From NCBI RefSeq assembly GCF_949987535.1, contig NC_080066.1:131792335-131856334 (forward strand): DNA of 64,000 nt. The letters are read 5' to 3'. Of this stretch, positions 10,620 to 22,755 are shown piece by piece (position 1 is the first letter of the stretch; every line of letters starts with the position of its first letter). The position numbers and the translations under genes are program-made. The notes beneath the pieces were generated by a model. That model was given only the letters and a program-made list of their open reading frames with translations, made no database searches and was not told where the DNA came from. The DNA comes from Balaenoptera acutorostrata. Its lineage: Eukaryota > Chordata > Mammalia > Artiodactyla > Balaenopteridae.

Positions 10620-11785
10620 TGACCCCTACTTTACCCCCTGGAGCTCTGAGGGTGTGTTGAGGGAGAAGATTCATAGGAAGGAATTGATTTAATGGGGATG
10701 ATAGCCTGGGATGGGACATAATTCCTCCCAGCCCAGGCTTTCTGCCCACCTCACAGTAGGGAGGGGTTGGTTCATGCCACTTTATTGGGACTTGCTTTGG
10801 TGTCAACATAAATGAGATAAATGCAGGAAATGCAAAGATGGGATTGCATTCATTCTCAAAAAAGTGCTTATTTGTGACTGGCCTACTTAGAAAAATGGAG
10901 TGGAAAAAGAAGGAAAGTTTTGAGGCAGAAAAAAATAAGATAATGGAAGGTAGAAATAGAGGACCACAGTGAAAGGCCAAGCAAATGGGCTGTGTCAGCT
11001 CTAAAATGTCCCTGGACAGGATTCCTCCTGGCTCTACCCTGGATTTTCCATTCCTGCTGACATTTCCAAGTCATAAGTCAAGGGAATATATTCGAAGAGC
11101 CGTATGACTGTGTTAGAATGTGCATGTCCGGGAAAGCCTCTAGGCGGAGTAGGCTCAAAGGTGCTGGAGGTGGGAGGGCAAGGGTGGAACAGCAGGGCGG
11201 GGCATTAGACAGGGTGGCCACTGCCTGTGTAGTCCAAGATCTCTCCTTTTTAAAAGAAATTTTGGGGTTTTGGCCTGTGAAGGACAGCCAGGTGAGTCAA
11301 TTCTGCTGAGCTGGGGTGGGAAATTGCAACTTTGTGTTCTCTTAGATTCTAAAAGTCTGTTAGCAGATCTGCATCGGTAGATCTTTTTTTATTCCCGTTT
11401 TATTGTGCTTTTTAAAAACTTCACAATTAACAAAACCTTCCCCATTCTGCCCCTGGGGGATCAAATCCTTTTTCTCTCATTTGACCCACAATAACCCTGA
11501 GCACCATCTAGGTACTTTTCAGGTGAGGAAGCTGTGTATTGACCCCAATCCTGCCCCAAATGTCAGTTTTTTCCTCAGTTTAGGACCAATCCCTGATCAA
11601 CTGCTTCACATCTTCAGAGCAGTCATGGCTTCACTTTTTGCATGTCCTAACATTTGACACGGACATTTATCTAAAGGGCTTTCTCTCTGGAGCCCCTTAA
11701 GGGCTATTCTTAATTACTTGATGCCATAGTGTTTGGGTCGTGACTATGTGGCATGCTAATCTCTAGATAGCCATAGTTTTATTTA
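10620..11785. other. Single-copy DNA, no feature recognised
   Basis: A 122-codon minus-strand frame at 10612-10980 is phenylalanine- and proline-rich with no family resemblance. 11118-11230 is slightly GC-richer but far from a CpG island. No repeat is recognised. Confidence 0.4.
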
Positions 11786-11789
11786 ATTT

Positions 11790-11965
11790 TTACATCCCTA
11801 TGAAGTAGGTATTATTATTATTATTCTCATTTTATAGAGGACTGAAATGAAATTCAGAAGAGTCACGGAAGGGAACCCCAAAGTCATTCAGTTGCAAATG
11901 CCCGAGGCGGGATTTCAACCCAAATCTGTCCTACCCCAAACCTAAGTTCCTAACCTGTATGCTGG
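11790..11965 (-). repeat. SINE/MIR fragment
   Basis: Reverse-complement MIR, with 'tgaagtaggtattattattatt' (11800-11821), 'ctcattttatagaggactgaaatgaaat' and 'ggcgggatttcaacccaaatctg'. The head is worn away. Confidence 0.75.
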
Positions 11966-12089
11966 GAGCTCTCAATCTGGAGTCAGTGATGCTGTCCTCC
12001 CTAAATTCTGTGTAAACTTTGTGTATGTGTTTTTTTTTCTGGGAACAGAGATCATGGCCTACATCAGATTTTCAAAAGGCTGTAGTCCC

Positions 12090-12660
12090 ACAAGTCACTG
12101 AACTATTAGAGCTGGTGGATCAGTTAGGATGCTCTTGGCTGCAAACAAAAGAAAACCCACCTCAAACTGGCCTTGTGTCAGTTTTCATGCACGGTTTGAT
12201 TAGGATTCCTGCTCCATTTCTCTGTCACGCTCTTGGTTTTGCCCTCCTTCGTGTGTTGGTTTGGTCCTCTGGCTTCCCTTACTGGTAGCAAAATGCCTGC
12301 AGCAGTTCCAGGTGCAATGCTGTTCACCAGAGGTCCAAAAGGGGAGCGTTTCTCTCCTCTCCACCATCCAACAAAACTTGTGAACTTCACTCTGATTGGA
12401 CCAACTAAGGTCATGTGCTCCTGTCCCGCCTGATCCCTGGGGCTGGGGGATGCCATGTACTGATTGTCTGAAGCTTGTGTTCCTTGCCCATTCCTGCATC
12501 AATCCTAGTTGTAAAGAGGATAAGGTTACACTGAGTGCCTGAGGCTACTGGGGACACACTCCTGGGGCTGGGGGAAGGGTCATTGTTACCCAAACAACAT
12601 GGCTGTTTCCTAATGGTCCAAGGAGGGGTAAAATGGATAATGAGTTGGCATCCAACAATA
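12090..12660. repeat. Probable interspersed repeat, family unassigned
   Basis: 'atgctcttggctgcaaacaaaagaaaaccca' (12128-12158) and 'ctgattggaccaactaaggtcatgtgctcctg' (12393-12424) are blocks I recall from a common mammalian interspersed repeat. I cannot assign the family or orientation from memory. Overlapping open frames on both strands fit a non-coding repeat. Confidence 0.35.
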
Positions 12661-13495
12661 CCCGATATAGGTAGTATTCTTCCCTTGATATCTCACAGAA
12701 GACCTTAGAACAAACTTCCTAATCCAGTGGGACAGCATGAAAGCAAATTCAGCTTCTAGTAGGAAGCGTTTTGGCATTTCATTGTTCTCTTTGATTTGAG
12801 GAGTTTAATATCCTGCCTTTCTCCCATCCCCAATCAGAGTCTATTTAGTGAGACAGGATGCCGCTACCAACTCAGAGATATTTCCTTTTGATGCACTTCT
12901 CATTAGAGTTGCTGCTTCTGAGAAATGCTTTCATACCCTGAGTTACAGATGCCTTTGGCATATTTTCCACTTGTTTAAGAGCATATAGTCTCAGACTCCA
13001 AAGGTGGGTGGGAAGGAGGAAGGGTATTTGAAAATGAGAATGTGAAGGAAGACAGCAGTCTTTCTATGAGAAACCAGTGATGACAGCATGCGTCTGAAAA
13101 TATAATTATCCTCTTTTGTTTGCTTGATAGAGTTTTGATAGATAGAATCTTGACAGCTCTGTTATGAAATGTTAAAATGTAATTTAGGTTAAAAATTGTA
13201 ATTATCTTAAATTATAGTCTGAAGTCATTTTCCAGGCTTTGATCCTTTTATCATGTGTGACACAGCAGGGGCTACAGGTGCAGCAAATCCAGCTGCTGTG
13301 TTTGCATAAAAGAATGAAAGAAATGGTTGATTGGCTCACTGGACGCCCCTGGGGTGGGGGCATAGATGTAGGCACAGAGGGAAACCAGTGGGATTTGACT
13401 CCTGCAAGGAAATCCCTGGATGATGCTCTTAAATTTAGAGCTGAGGGTGCATTGTGGGTACTTCCGTCTATTAGCGAATAAAGCCCAAGCTTCTT
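12661..13495. other. Single-copy DNA, no feature recognised
   Basis: No convincing repeat or exon. An 80-codon frame at 13239-13481 shows no domain. Confidence 0.4.
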
Positions 13496-13499
13496 AGAG

Positions 13500-13695
13500 C
13501 AACATTCAGACTCTTGAGGACATGGCCTTCAATCACTTTCTCAGGCTCCACAAGATGCATGGTGCAGTGGGGAGAGTGTGGGCTGCAGAGTCAGAGAGTA
13601 GACTCTTGTCTCTCTCTCTGACTTGCTGAGCAATGCAAGATTTACTGTTTAAGATCTCTGAGCTTGTTTCCTCTGTTTACTATGAAAGAGAAAAA
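13500..13695 (+). repeat. L2-like scrap followed by SINE/MIR
   Basis: 13500-13555 ('ttgaggacatggccttcaatcac') looks like an L2 ORF2 scrap. 13558-13690 is MIR ('ggtgcagtggggagagtgtgggctgcagagtcagag' then 'gatctctgagcttgtttcctctg'), plus orientation, with its 3' part lost. Confidence 0.55.
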
Positions 13696-14079
13696 GACAC
13701 ACTAACTTTCCTTGTGGCACCAAATTATCCCAACAGCCCTCTGTCCTTACCCAGATATCCCCTCCCTCCCTTATATTCCCCTACTTTTATTTCCCGAGGT
13801 TTCTCCCTCACTTGCCCTCCCATCAAGGAGACTGAACATCACGGGGGCAGGGGCTGCATGTCTGACCCTCCCTTCTTCACCTCTAGTCCCAGTAGAGTGG
13901 TTTGTAACTTGGTTCATGGTTAAGTGCTCGGTACAGTTTTGGTAAAATGGATGTTCACTAACATTTTTCATTATCCACTTGTCCTTCTTAGAACATGTCA
14001 ATAAAAATAAATAAAATACTTAAGTGAGTCACACAGAGAGTGGGTTGGTTAAGTGAGGCATGGCTTTGTAGGGTGGGCA

Positions 14080-14240
14080 CTTGGGTCAGGAAGTCCTCGT
14101 TAAACTGCTGCCTTTGGGCAAGTGACCATTCTGGACCTCAGTTTTCCTCTGTAAAATGCAATGATAACAGGACTTACTTCATTGGGTTGTTGTGAGAAAA
14201 AGCTAAGATAATAAATATAAAATAGACTGAGGAGAGTACA
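14080..14240 (+). repeat. SINE/MIR fragment
   Basis: The core 'gcctttgggcaagtgaccattctggacctcagttttcctctgtaaaatg' (14110-14158) and 'gggttgttgtgagaaaaagc' are plainly MIR in plus orientation. Confidence 0.85.
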
Positions 14241-14609
14241 TACTTAACATGAAATAATTATTGTTCCCCAGCAGATTAGTTCTGCCAGGTAAGAACTCTA
14301 CTGTACACCCATGAAATTCAATGAAGGTCTTAAATTCTTTCATGAAACGAAAACAAAAGCAAGGGTGGAGAAAGGCTTCCTCTTCTCTTTGCCCGAGGTG
14401 GAGATCAAGAGATGTCTCCATCGGATGTCTCCCTTAGACCATCTGAGCATTACTGGGGTGAGCAGTTGTGGTGACAACTGTGCCCGATCACACTGCCACC
14501 TGTGTCACCATGTCAGGCGGCCTCTGAAGCATTGTCCCTTTTAACATCCTCAGAAGATACTCATAACGAGTTGTCTTCTAACTCCTGCATCCATATTCCT
14601 TAAATAGAA

Positions 14610-14860
14610 TCAATAACTGATATTGATTCCACACTTATTATATGTCTATTGAATATTTTTACATAGGTGAGCTCATTTAATTCTCACAGCAGTCCCCTGA
14701 AGTTGTTCCTGTCGTTATCCCAACCTCACAGACCAGGAAACTAAAGCACAGGGCAGTCAGGTAAACTGCCCAAAGTGAGATGGTTAGAGGTGATGGAGAC
14801 AGGATTTGCCCCTAAGCAGTCTCATTGTGGCCCCTGTGCTCTTCACCACTGGTCCTGCTG
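14610..14860 (-). repeat. SINE/MIR
   Basis: Reverse-complement MIR running from the tail ('aggtgagctcatttaattctcacagcag', 14666-14693), through the core ('accaggaaactaaagcacagggcagtcagg') to the worn tRNA head ending near 14855. Confidence 0.85.
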
Positions 14861-14990
14861 CCCCTCCACTCATGATGTCTGCACCCCAGAAGGCAGGTCC
14901 CCTTGGATGGTACCCAGGCCACTGATACCCACCAGGCTGCCCTTCACCCTAGCCTGTGGGTGCTCTTCACCCCAGTTGACTGACTCAGTC

Positions 14991-17297
14991 TCTGACCCTC
15001 TATTTTTTTTTTTCCTTTTTCCATGGGGAACTATTAATCTTTTTTTTTTCTTTATCTTTTTTTTAACATCTTTATTGGAGTATAATTGCTTTACAATGTT
15101 GTGTTAGTTTCTGCTTTATAGCAAAGTGAATCAGTTATACATATACATATGTTCCCGTATCTCTTCCCTCTTGCATCTCCCTCCCTCCCACCCTCCCTAT
15201 CCCACCCCTCTAGGTGGTCACAAAGCACCGAGCTGATCTCCCTGTGCTATGCAACTGCTTCCCACTAGTTATCTATTTTACATTTGGTAGTATATATTAG
15301 TCCATGCCACTCTCTCACTTCATCCCAGCTTACCCTTCCCCCTCCCCATATCCTCAAGTCCATTCTCTAGTAGGTCTGTGTCTTTATTACCTTCTTGCCA
15401 CTAGGTTCTTCATGACCTTTCTTTTTTTTTTTTTTTCCTTAGATTCCATATATATGTGTTAGCATACTGTATTTGTTTTTCTCTTTCTGACTTACTTCAC
15501 TCTATATGACAGACTCTAAGTCCATCCACCTCACTACAAAGAACTCAATTTCGTTTCTTTTTATGGCTGGGTAATATTCCATTGTATATATGTGCCACAT
15601 CTTCTTTATCCATTCATCCAATGATGGACACTTAGGTTGCTTCCATGTCCAGGCTATTGTAAATAGAGTTGCAATGAACATTTTGGTACATGACTCTTTT
15701 TGAATTATGGTTTTCTCAGGGTATATGCCCAGTAGTGAGATTGCTGGGTCGTATGGTAGTTCTATTTTTAGTTTTTTAAGGCACCTCCATACTGTTCTCC
15801 ATAGTGGCTGTATCAATTTACATTCCCACCAACAGTGCAAGAGTGTTCCCTTTTCTCCACACCCTCTCCAGCATTTATTGTTTCTAGATTTTTTGATGAT
15901 GGCCATTCTGACCAGTGTGAGATGATATCTCATTGTAGTTTTGATTTGCATTTCTCTAATGATTAATGATGTTGAGCATTCTTTCATGTGTTTGTTGGCA
16001 ATCTGTATATCTTCTTTGGAGAAATGTCTATTTAGGTCTTCTGCCCATTTTTGGATTGGGTTGTTTGTTTTTTTGTTATTGAGCTGCATGAGCTGCTTGT
16101 AAATTTTGGAGATTAATCCTTTGTCAGTTGCTTCATTTGCAAATATTTTCTCCCATTCTGAGGGTTGTCTTTTGGTCTTGTTTATGGTTTCCTTTGCTGT
16201 GCAAAAGCTTTTAAGTTTCATTAGGTCCCATTTGTTTATTTGTGTTTTTATTTCCATTTCTCTAGGAGCTGGGTCAAAAAGGATCTTGCTGTGATTTATG
16301 TCATAGAGTGTTCTGCCTATGTTTTCCTCTAAGAGTTTGATAGTGTCTGGCCTTACATTTAGGTCTTTAATCCATTTTGAGTTTATTTTTGTGTATGGTG
16401 TTAGGGAGTGTTCTAATTTCATACTTTTACATGTAGCTGTCCAGTTTTCCCAGCACCACTTATTGAAGAGGCTGTCTTTTCTCCACTGTATATGCTTGCC
16501 TCCTTTATCAAAGATAAGGTGACCATAGGTGCATGGGTTTATCTCTGGGCTTTCTATCCTGTTCCATTGATCTATATTTTTGTTTCTGTGCCAGTACCAT
16601 ACTGTCTTGATTACTGTAGCTTTGTAGTATTGTCTGAAGTCAGGGAGCCTGATTCCTCCAGCTCCACTTTTTGTTCTTAAGATTGCTTTGGCTATTCGGG
16701 GTCTTTTGTGTTTCCATACAAATGGTGAAATTTTTTGTTGTAGTTCTGTGAAAAATGCCAGTGGTAGTTTGATAGGGATTGCATTGAATCTGTAGATTGC
16801 TTAGGGTAGTATAGTCATTTTCACAATGTTGATTCTTCCAATCCAAGAACATGGTATATCTCTCCATCTATTTGTATCATCTTTAATTTCTTTCATCAGT
16901 GTCTTATAATTTTCTGCATACAGGTCTTTTGTCTCCTTAAGTAGGTTTATTCCTAGATATTTTATTCTTTTTGTTACAATGGTAAATGGGAGTGTTTTCT
17001 TAATTTCACTTTCAGATTTTTCATCATTAGTGTATAGGAATGCAAGAGATTTCTGTGCATTAATTTTGTATCATGCTACTTTACCAAATTCATTGATTAG
17101 CTCTAGTAGTTTTCTGGTAGCATCTTTAGGATTCTCTATGTATAGTATCATGTCATCTGCAAACAGTGACATCTTTACTTCTTCTTTTCTGATTTGGATT
17201 CCTTTAATTTCTTTTTCTTCTCTGATTGCTGTGGCTAAAACTTCCAAAACTATGTTGAATAATAGTGGTGAGAGTGGGCAACCTTGTCTGACCCTCT
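14991..17297 (-). mobile_element. Young 5'-truncated L1 with 11-bp TSD
   Basis: The direct repeat tctgaccctct at 14991-15001 and 17287-17297 brackets a 2.3-kb minus-strand L1. Reading right to left it starts inside the reverse transcriptase, passes through the rest of ORF2, then the cetartiodactyl-type 3' UTR (about 15425 to 15065) and A-rich tails. The 3' end is unusual: two A-tracts (T-runs at 15003-15020 and 15040-15064) flank 19 bp that I do not recognise as L1. The body has few indels, so the insertion is fairly recent. Confidence 0.95.
15427..17286 (-). pseudogene. L1 ORF2 remnant (reverse transcriptase to C-terminus)
   Basis: One reading frame (codon high base divisible by 3) runs the whole length without a frameshift. 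The reverse-transcriptase catalytic motif FADD is intact at 17163-17152. Downstream are the thumb and linker, and the cysteine-rich C-terminal motif (CWRGCGEK...LLHCWWEC, about 15870-15795). Three nonsense codons break the frame: TGA at 17073-17071 just after 'FGKVA', TAA at 16803-16801, and TAG at 15504-15502, about 25 codons before the usual end. The longest open piece is 306 codons (16422-15502). The endonuclease domain is lost by 5' truncation, so the copy is dead for autonomous retrotransposition. Confidence 0.9.
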
Positions 17298-18529
17298 GTT
17301 GAATGGTGATCAAAGTTACTGCACCTTTGGACTTCAATGCCTGCAGCTATCGTTTCAAAGGGAGAACTGTAATTTAAAAGAGGCTTGGTGAAGTTTAATG
17401 AAAGGTGACTCTCCTCATGCTTGAGGTGAGTTGAAAGAGAATTCAACATAAGCCAATCAGCTGCATGCAATGGCCTTGCTTAGGGCCTGCGCGAGTCCAG
17501 TGTGAAGGCAGATGAAAAGGGCCAAGTGCAAAAATGGGTAGGCACACATTTGTTTCCCTTCCTCCATCAGATGGGGCATCCTTACTCTCAGTCTTCCCAG
17601 ACACTCTTCCCACTCTACGACCTGCCTCACAGCTCAGAAACCCTGTACACCTGCAGGAAAGCAAGAACCAGTTTTTCCAAAACATATTGCACATGCTTAT
17701 GCGAACCCCAGAGTGGAATCAAGCTTTGGAGGAAGAGAGAACAGTTGTGTACCCTACAAAGTTCTCATTTGCCAACAGAATGAGTGCTAATAATCCCACA
17801 ACGTTGTTGTGGAAAACCACTTGGCCTCAGGACTCTGTAAACAACATGCTAAGACACACAGAAGGGTTACTCAGCCAGGGTGCCAGCAGGATCTAGGGGA
17901 GCTGAGATGCCTATTACCTGGCTTTGCCCTGCCTGCTCAGAAAGTTTCTCTGTTTCCTTGCTTTTGACATGTGGGGCTCTAAATTTGAGAGCTTACTGAG
18001 ATGTCCGCTATGAGAAGCCAGATTCTGTGTAATGCTGCATATGTGATATTCCAGACTTGAAGCCTTTAAAATAAACGGAGGTATAAGTACTGGAAAGGCC
18101 AAACGAGGAAAACTATGTGCTGAAGAAAGGCTGCAACAAGAGATGACAAGCCTCATACAAATTATTCATAAATCCATTCTGATTCATAGCAGGAGCTAAA
18201 ACCGCCTGTGAACCCAGGATGGCTGCTGGTTGAGTGAGAGCACTGGTGTGATGATTTGTTTCCTTCAATGAGGGCAGGGCCAATGGACGCCTTCAGGAGG
18301 GAGATTGCCGAAGATAAAAATGATCCTTCAAGGCCAAATGGTCTTTTGGCTGAAGGGCTCCGAGATTTGGTGACCAGAGTTGGACTGAAACCAGGGAGGA
18401 GGCTGAGGAAATTCTCAGCCAGAGGCCACCTGCATAGACTTGGGAGGGTTGGTGGGCCCTCGTCTGCCTTCACCCACATGCTGCAGTGTCTCTGGAGAAT
18501 GAGGTTCCCAGAGTCCAGTTTTCCTCAGA
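17298..18529. other. Single-copy DNA, no gene recognised
   Basis: Several frames of 80-120 codons occur on both strands (for example 17534-17896 plus and 18256-18588 plus). They overlap one another and show no known domain. No repeat family is evident, so it may simply be old unique sequence. Confidence 0.4.
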
Positions 18530-18712
18530 GTAGGGGAAACTGTCTACTTCACAATTACCTAGGCCACTTATTCAAATGCACATTTTAGGTCTCACCCCAG
18601 ACTCCCTGATTCAGAAACTGTGTCAATGCAGCTGGGGAATTTGCTTTTCTAGAAAATACTCTAGATGACTCTTTGTACTTAAAAGTGTGCAAACCACTGC
18701 TGAAGTCCAATA
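18530..18712 (+). mobile_element. MER5A-like hAT-Charlie DNA element
   Basis: 'acctaggccacttattcaaatgcacattttaggtctcaccccagactccctgattcagaaactg' (18557-18620) and the closing 'gtgcaaaccactgctg' (18687-18702) match MER5A, a non-autonomous DNA transposon. The 5' terminal repeat is worn. Confidence 0.75.
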
Positions 18713-18929
18713 GGCAAATACTTTCTTGGGCTCTGGCATAATCTAACCTTTTTTTTAATTCAGGGAGGGAAGTGTCTGTTATGGTCCAGGTCGGACATAA
18801 ATGGATAAGAATTTGATGCATCTGAGTTAGAAAAATGAATTAGTGAACTTGCTTTACAGAGCACTTCTGTCATAGACTAGATGCTCAACCATGTGTTTAT
18901 TGATTTGTTATGTCACCAGTGAGAGACAT

Positions 18930-19480
18930 CCAGGTCCTGTGGCAGTTTCTTGTCCTCAAAAAATTTTCACTCTAGTTGAGAAGTGAAGGTCAACACTGAC
19001 AAAACATTTATGAATCCTGTGAAGTAACATATAATTAAGTACTAGATTTCCTGATGTAAAAGTTAAATGTTAGGTGAAAACTGAGGCCTGGTATACTCAG
19101 GGGAAGCTTCGTAGAGGAGATGGGATGTAAGCTGGATTGTGAAGAATTGGTAGATTTGGGGTCTAAGAAAGGACAGGAAGTGCCTGGCAAAAGGAACATA
19201 ATGTCTGGTGGCCAGAAGCAGAAAGGGGTTTGGGAGCTGATCGCACAGTAAGAAGACCTGAGTGAGTTGAGTTGAGTGTTGGGGGGTGTTCTGGAAGGTG
19301 TGTAGGATGGGCTGGGTCACCAAGGGCCTTAGAAGCAGGTAGAGGAATACGGATGAGAAAAGGGAAGTACTGAAACCGTTGAAGGCTGTTGAGTAGCAGA
19401 GATAACACTGTTTCATGGACCCAGCAGGGCCAGGAGATTCCCAAAGCTGGATGCCACTTTCATGCTCTTGGGCAAAGTGG
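18930..19480 (-). repeat. LINE/L2-like fragment
   Basis: The pattern on the plus strand, 'ggggaagcttcgtagaggagatgggatgtaagctgg' (19100-19135), 'ggacaggaagtgcctggcaaaagg' and 'caagggccttagaagcaggtagag', is the reverse complement of the L2 ORF2 3' region. Frames on the minus strand (up to 144 codons) fit decayed ORF2. Assignment is moderate. Confidence 0.5.
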
Positions 19481-19499
19481 TGAGAAGTCAGATACATCA

Positions 19500-20365
19500 G
19501 GGGAGAGTCAGTTTAGAATCTGCATTTGAGTTGGATGCCTAGGTGGGGAGAGGAGGCAACAGAGAGCAGTTCCGGGGCTGCTAGGCCCTGCCTGGTTGGT
19601 GAGGGAGAGAGACACCAAATCAGCCCAAGATGGCTGGAGCCAGACATGGAGTTGAGTCAAGGTCATGTGCTGTGGAATCTACAGTGGAGCGGGCCAGGGC
19701 TTCACAGGCAGGGCAGGAGGCCAAAGCAGACACTGAAGCTAGCAAGTAAGGCAGGACTTGGCACAGCAGATTCTGCTGTGGAACTAGTTCTGTGGAACTA
19801 GTCTGATTAACCATGGTGAAATGAGGCTCATGGGATATGTTCTTTGGAAATTCCAACAAAAAGCCAGTGTCGTCTTAAAGGGCCAGACCCCGCTGCACGG
19901 GCGTGGTTGGGGCAAACTCCACCCAGCTGTGAGTTATAGTTAGGATTGGTTTTCCTTCGCATGGCACACTGGCAGGACCCATCCCTAGTCTGCCCAGAGC
20001 TGCAGTGTTAAAGGGCATTGGACTGTAGGTGTGCATGGCTGATTTCTAGGAAAGTCACAACGCCTACTTCCTGGTGATGCTCATCAGCGAGCAAACCTGT
20101 ACTTGGAGGCAGTCCGTGTCACAGAGGCAGAGACTGGTTGAAGAACAAGGGAGATTTCTGATCGTAGCTCGGGGATTGCAAAGACGTTTTTGTCTCCTGT
20201 GCCAATAGCACTGGTTTGATGGTGGCCGCGTGGAGAGCTTGGGCTAGTCTGGGTTCCACAGGAAAGACCGTACTGATTGATCAGGGATGTTTGCCATGGG
20301 CGTGGGGGGAGGGAGGGAGAGAATGACGGCACCACTGCTACCTATTTGCAGTGTCTGATTTGGTC
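19500..20365. other. Single-copy DNA with small tandem duplication
   Basis: No gene or clear repeat. A 14-bp unit ctgtggaactagt(t/c) is duplicated head-to-tail at 19776-19803. Confidence 0.45.
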
Positions 20366-20369
20366 CCGA

Positions 20370-20500
20370 CCTCCTGATCTCATATGTGAGGATACTGAAG
20401 CCATAGATAGGAAGTATGTGACCCACAGTCACAGAACTCAAGGGTAGAGCTAAGACTGGACGTTAAGTCTCCTGACTCCTGGTCCAGTGTTTTTCCCGTG
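20370..20500 (-). repeat. SINE/MIR fragment
   Basis: 'gtgaggatactgaagccatag' and 'gacccacagtcacagaactcaagggtagagctaagactgga' are reverse-complement MIR core. Confidence 0.7.
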
Positions 20501-20999
20501 GATCACACAGCCTTCCTTCCCTCCCCCTTGCCACGGGCTGTCACACTCACTTCTTTCTCCCAGTCCCACCCTTGGCTTCTGTTAGACTTTGCATTAGGAA
20601 CTTGGCCACAGAACTGATTTGCACAATGGCTAAACTTGTTTCCTATGTGATCAGAACCCTTGGGGAAGGATTCTAGGAAGAGGACTTGCAGATTGATTCA
20701 GAATTCCCAAGTGCTGGAAAAGCTAGGGGCCTGGCAAGAGTTGGCTGAGCGAAGGAGCAGGACTAATGAGGAAAGATTTTCTAGGGCCGCAGCAGTGGAT
20801 CGCCATTACCATTACAGAGCCAAAGATCGAAAACTGACGTTGGAGGCTGCGAGCTGCTCAAAGTTGGGGGTGGGCGCGTGTGGGGAGGAGAGAACCTGGT
20901 GTTTATTGAACAGCAGCTGCAAGACGTAACCTGGGGTCTTGAAAAGCACAAGGGCAATGGCTCCGGCGATGTAACGTAGGCACACGGGAAATGTGAGCC

Positions 21000-21115
21000 A
21001 AAAAAGCCAGCTGTGCTTACAGCATTTCAGCCTCACAGCCACCCTGGGAGTGGATATGATTAGCCCAAGTTTTACAGAAATAGGAAGTGAGCTGGGTCTC
21101 CCGATGGTTGACTGA
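21000..21115 (-). repeat. SINE/MIR fragment
   Basis: 'cctcacagccaccctgggagtggatatgattagcccaagttttacag' matches the reverse MIR tail and core. It lies inside a chance 212-codon minus-strand frame (20812-21450). Confidence 0.6.
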
Positions 21116-21524
21116 CTCATGCAGGTCTGCAAGTGGCTGGTTGCGTTATAGATCCCAAATCTCATCTCCTTCTCCTGGGAGTGAGAATGCCTCTCGAGGC
21201 ACCCCACTCCGCAAGAGAAAGAAAAGGCTTGTCTCTTCTGCTTATTGCCTTGCTCTTGGTAGGGGAAAACTGTCAGCTTCGAGTCTATGGGACATAAATA
21301 CAATCTTACTCCTAATTCGTAGAGTGGAGACCAGGTCTGTGTTGTGTGTGTTCTTGAGTTGTGTGTATGTTTTATTGAGGAATTAACGTCAGAGGAAAAG
21401 GGTGTGTTTGGAACTTTCATACCTGCATCTGTCATTTCTGTTAGTGTCATTCCTCACCTCTTCTCCCCTACACTGTTTTTGTGTTTTTTTTGCTAAAAGA
21501 ATCGGCGATAAACTATTTGTTTAA

Positions 21525-21728
21525 AGAGATGTGCATAAACAACAAGGTCCTGCTGTACAGCCCAGAGAACCATATTCAATATCCTATGATAAACCATAAT
21601 GGAAAAGAATATAAAAGAAAAGAATGTATATATATGTATAACAGAATCACTTTGCTGCACAGCAGAAATTAACACAACACTGTAAATCAACTATACTTCA
21701 ATAAAAAGTATAATAGAATAAAATAAAG
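21525..21728 (+). repeat. L1 3' UTR end
   Basis: 'caaggtcctgctgtacagcccagagaaccatattcaatatcctatgataaaccataatgg' (21543-21602) and 'aatcaactatacttcaataaaa' (21686-21707) are the plus-strand end of a cetartiodactyl-type L1 3' UTR, followed by an A-rich tail. Confidence 0.88.
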
Positions 21729-22129
21729 AGACGGGCAGCCTGCTAAGTCCAGACTGCCCTCAATTGCTTGTGGCATTTTGAGACATAAAATGTTGTTATT
21801 TGAAGCTGTTCAAAGAGGCTTCCAGCACATGCCCAGGCAAGGCCTCAGGGTGGGCAGAGCTTAGCTCCACCACTGACTTCACCAGGCTAATAACAGGGTA
21901 AATGGCTCCCGTCTCACTACCAGCATCAGAAACTAAACCTGCACTTCTGGGGCCTGGCTGGAAACCACCCTCTCCTTCGCCTGCTGAGCAGGAGCTGTGC
22001 CCTCAAGGCCCATCTGCAGAGGTAGTGTGGCCACTTCTGGGCGTTAAAAGCGAGCTGACTGGTCTAAGCTGTCTATTGTTGCTGGTGCTGGCAGTGAAGC
22101 CGGAACCTAGATGGAGAGTCACCCCCATC

Positions 22130-22285
22130 TCTCATCAGTCTCACAACCACACTGTGTCAAATTGAACTCAGTCTAATGGTCTTACAACCACACTATTGGG
22201 TGGGGAGGGTCCATCAATCTCATTTCACAGGCGAGAAAACCAGGACACAGACCTATTAAGTGTCCTATTCAAGGCCACATGGAAA
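22130..22285 (-). repeat. SINE/MIR fragment
   Basis: 'caatctcatttcacaggcgagaaaaccaggacacag' and 'cctattcaaggccacatgg' are reverse-complement MIR core. Confidence 0.6.
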
Positions 22286-22304
22286 TCCTAACATTTGTTT
22301 TCGG

Positions 22305-22755
22305 CTTTAAAATTTTCTTTTCTTTTCCAGTTTTATTGAGATATAATTGACATATAGCATTGCATAAATTTGAAGTGTACAACGTGATGGTTCAATATAT
22401 GTATACGTTGCAAAACGATCATTACACTGTCTAGTTAACATCCATCCCCTCACAGAATTACATTATTTTCCTTGTGATGAGAACTTTTAAGATCTCCTCT
22501 CTTAGCAACTTTCAAATATGCAGTACGGTATTGTTAACTATAGTTACCATGCTGTACATTACACCCCCAGGACTTGTTTATTTTACAACTGGAATTTTGT
22601 ACCTTTTGCCCACCTTCACCCATTTTGCCCACTTCTACCCCTCACAGCCACCAATCTGTTCTCTGTACCTATGAGTCTGGTTTTTTAGATTCCATATGTA
22701 AGTGAGATCAAACAATATTTGTCTTTGTCTGTCTGACTTATTTCCCTCAAACCCT
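22305..22755 (-). repeat. L1MA-type 3' UTR fragment
   Basis: Minus-strand L1 3' UTR, with 'ttttattgagatataattgacatatagcattg' (22332-22363), 'gttaactatagttaccatgctgtacattacacccccagg' (22533-22571) and 'agattccatatgtaagtgagatcaaacaatatttg' in the usual order. Confidence 0.9.

Noticed and set aside
11118..11230. Possible CpG-rich promoter
   Set aside because: Only a few CpGs over about 100 bp, with no TATA or initiator context and no adjoining exon.
20812..21450. 212-codon minus-strand frame
   Set aside because: It overlaps a reverse MIR near 21000-21115 and has no recognisable domain or conserved splice sites, so it is most likely a chance frame.
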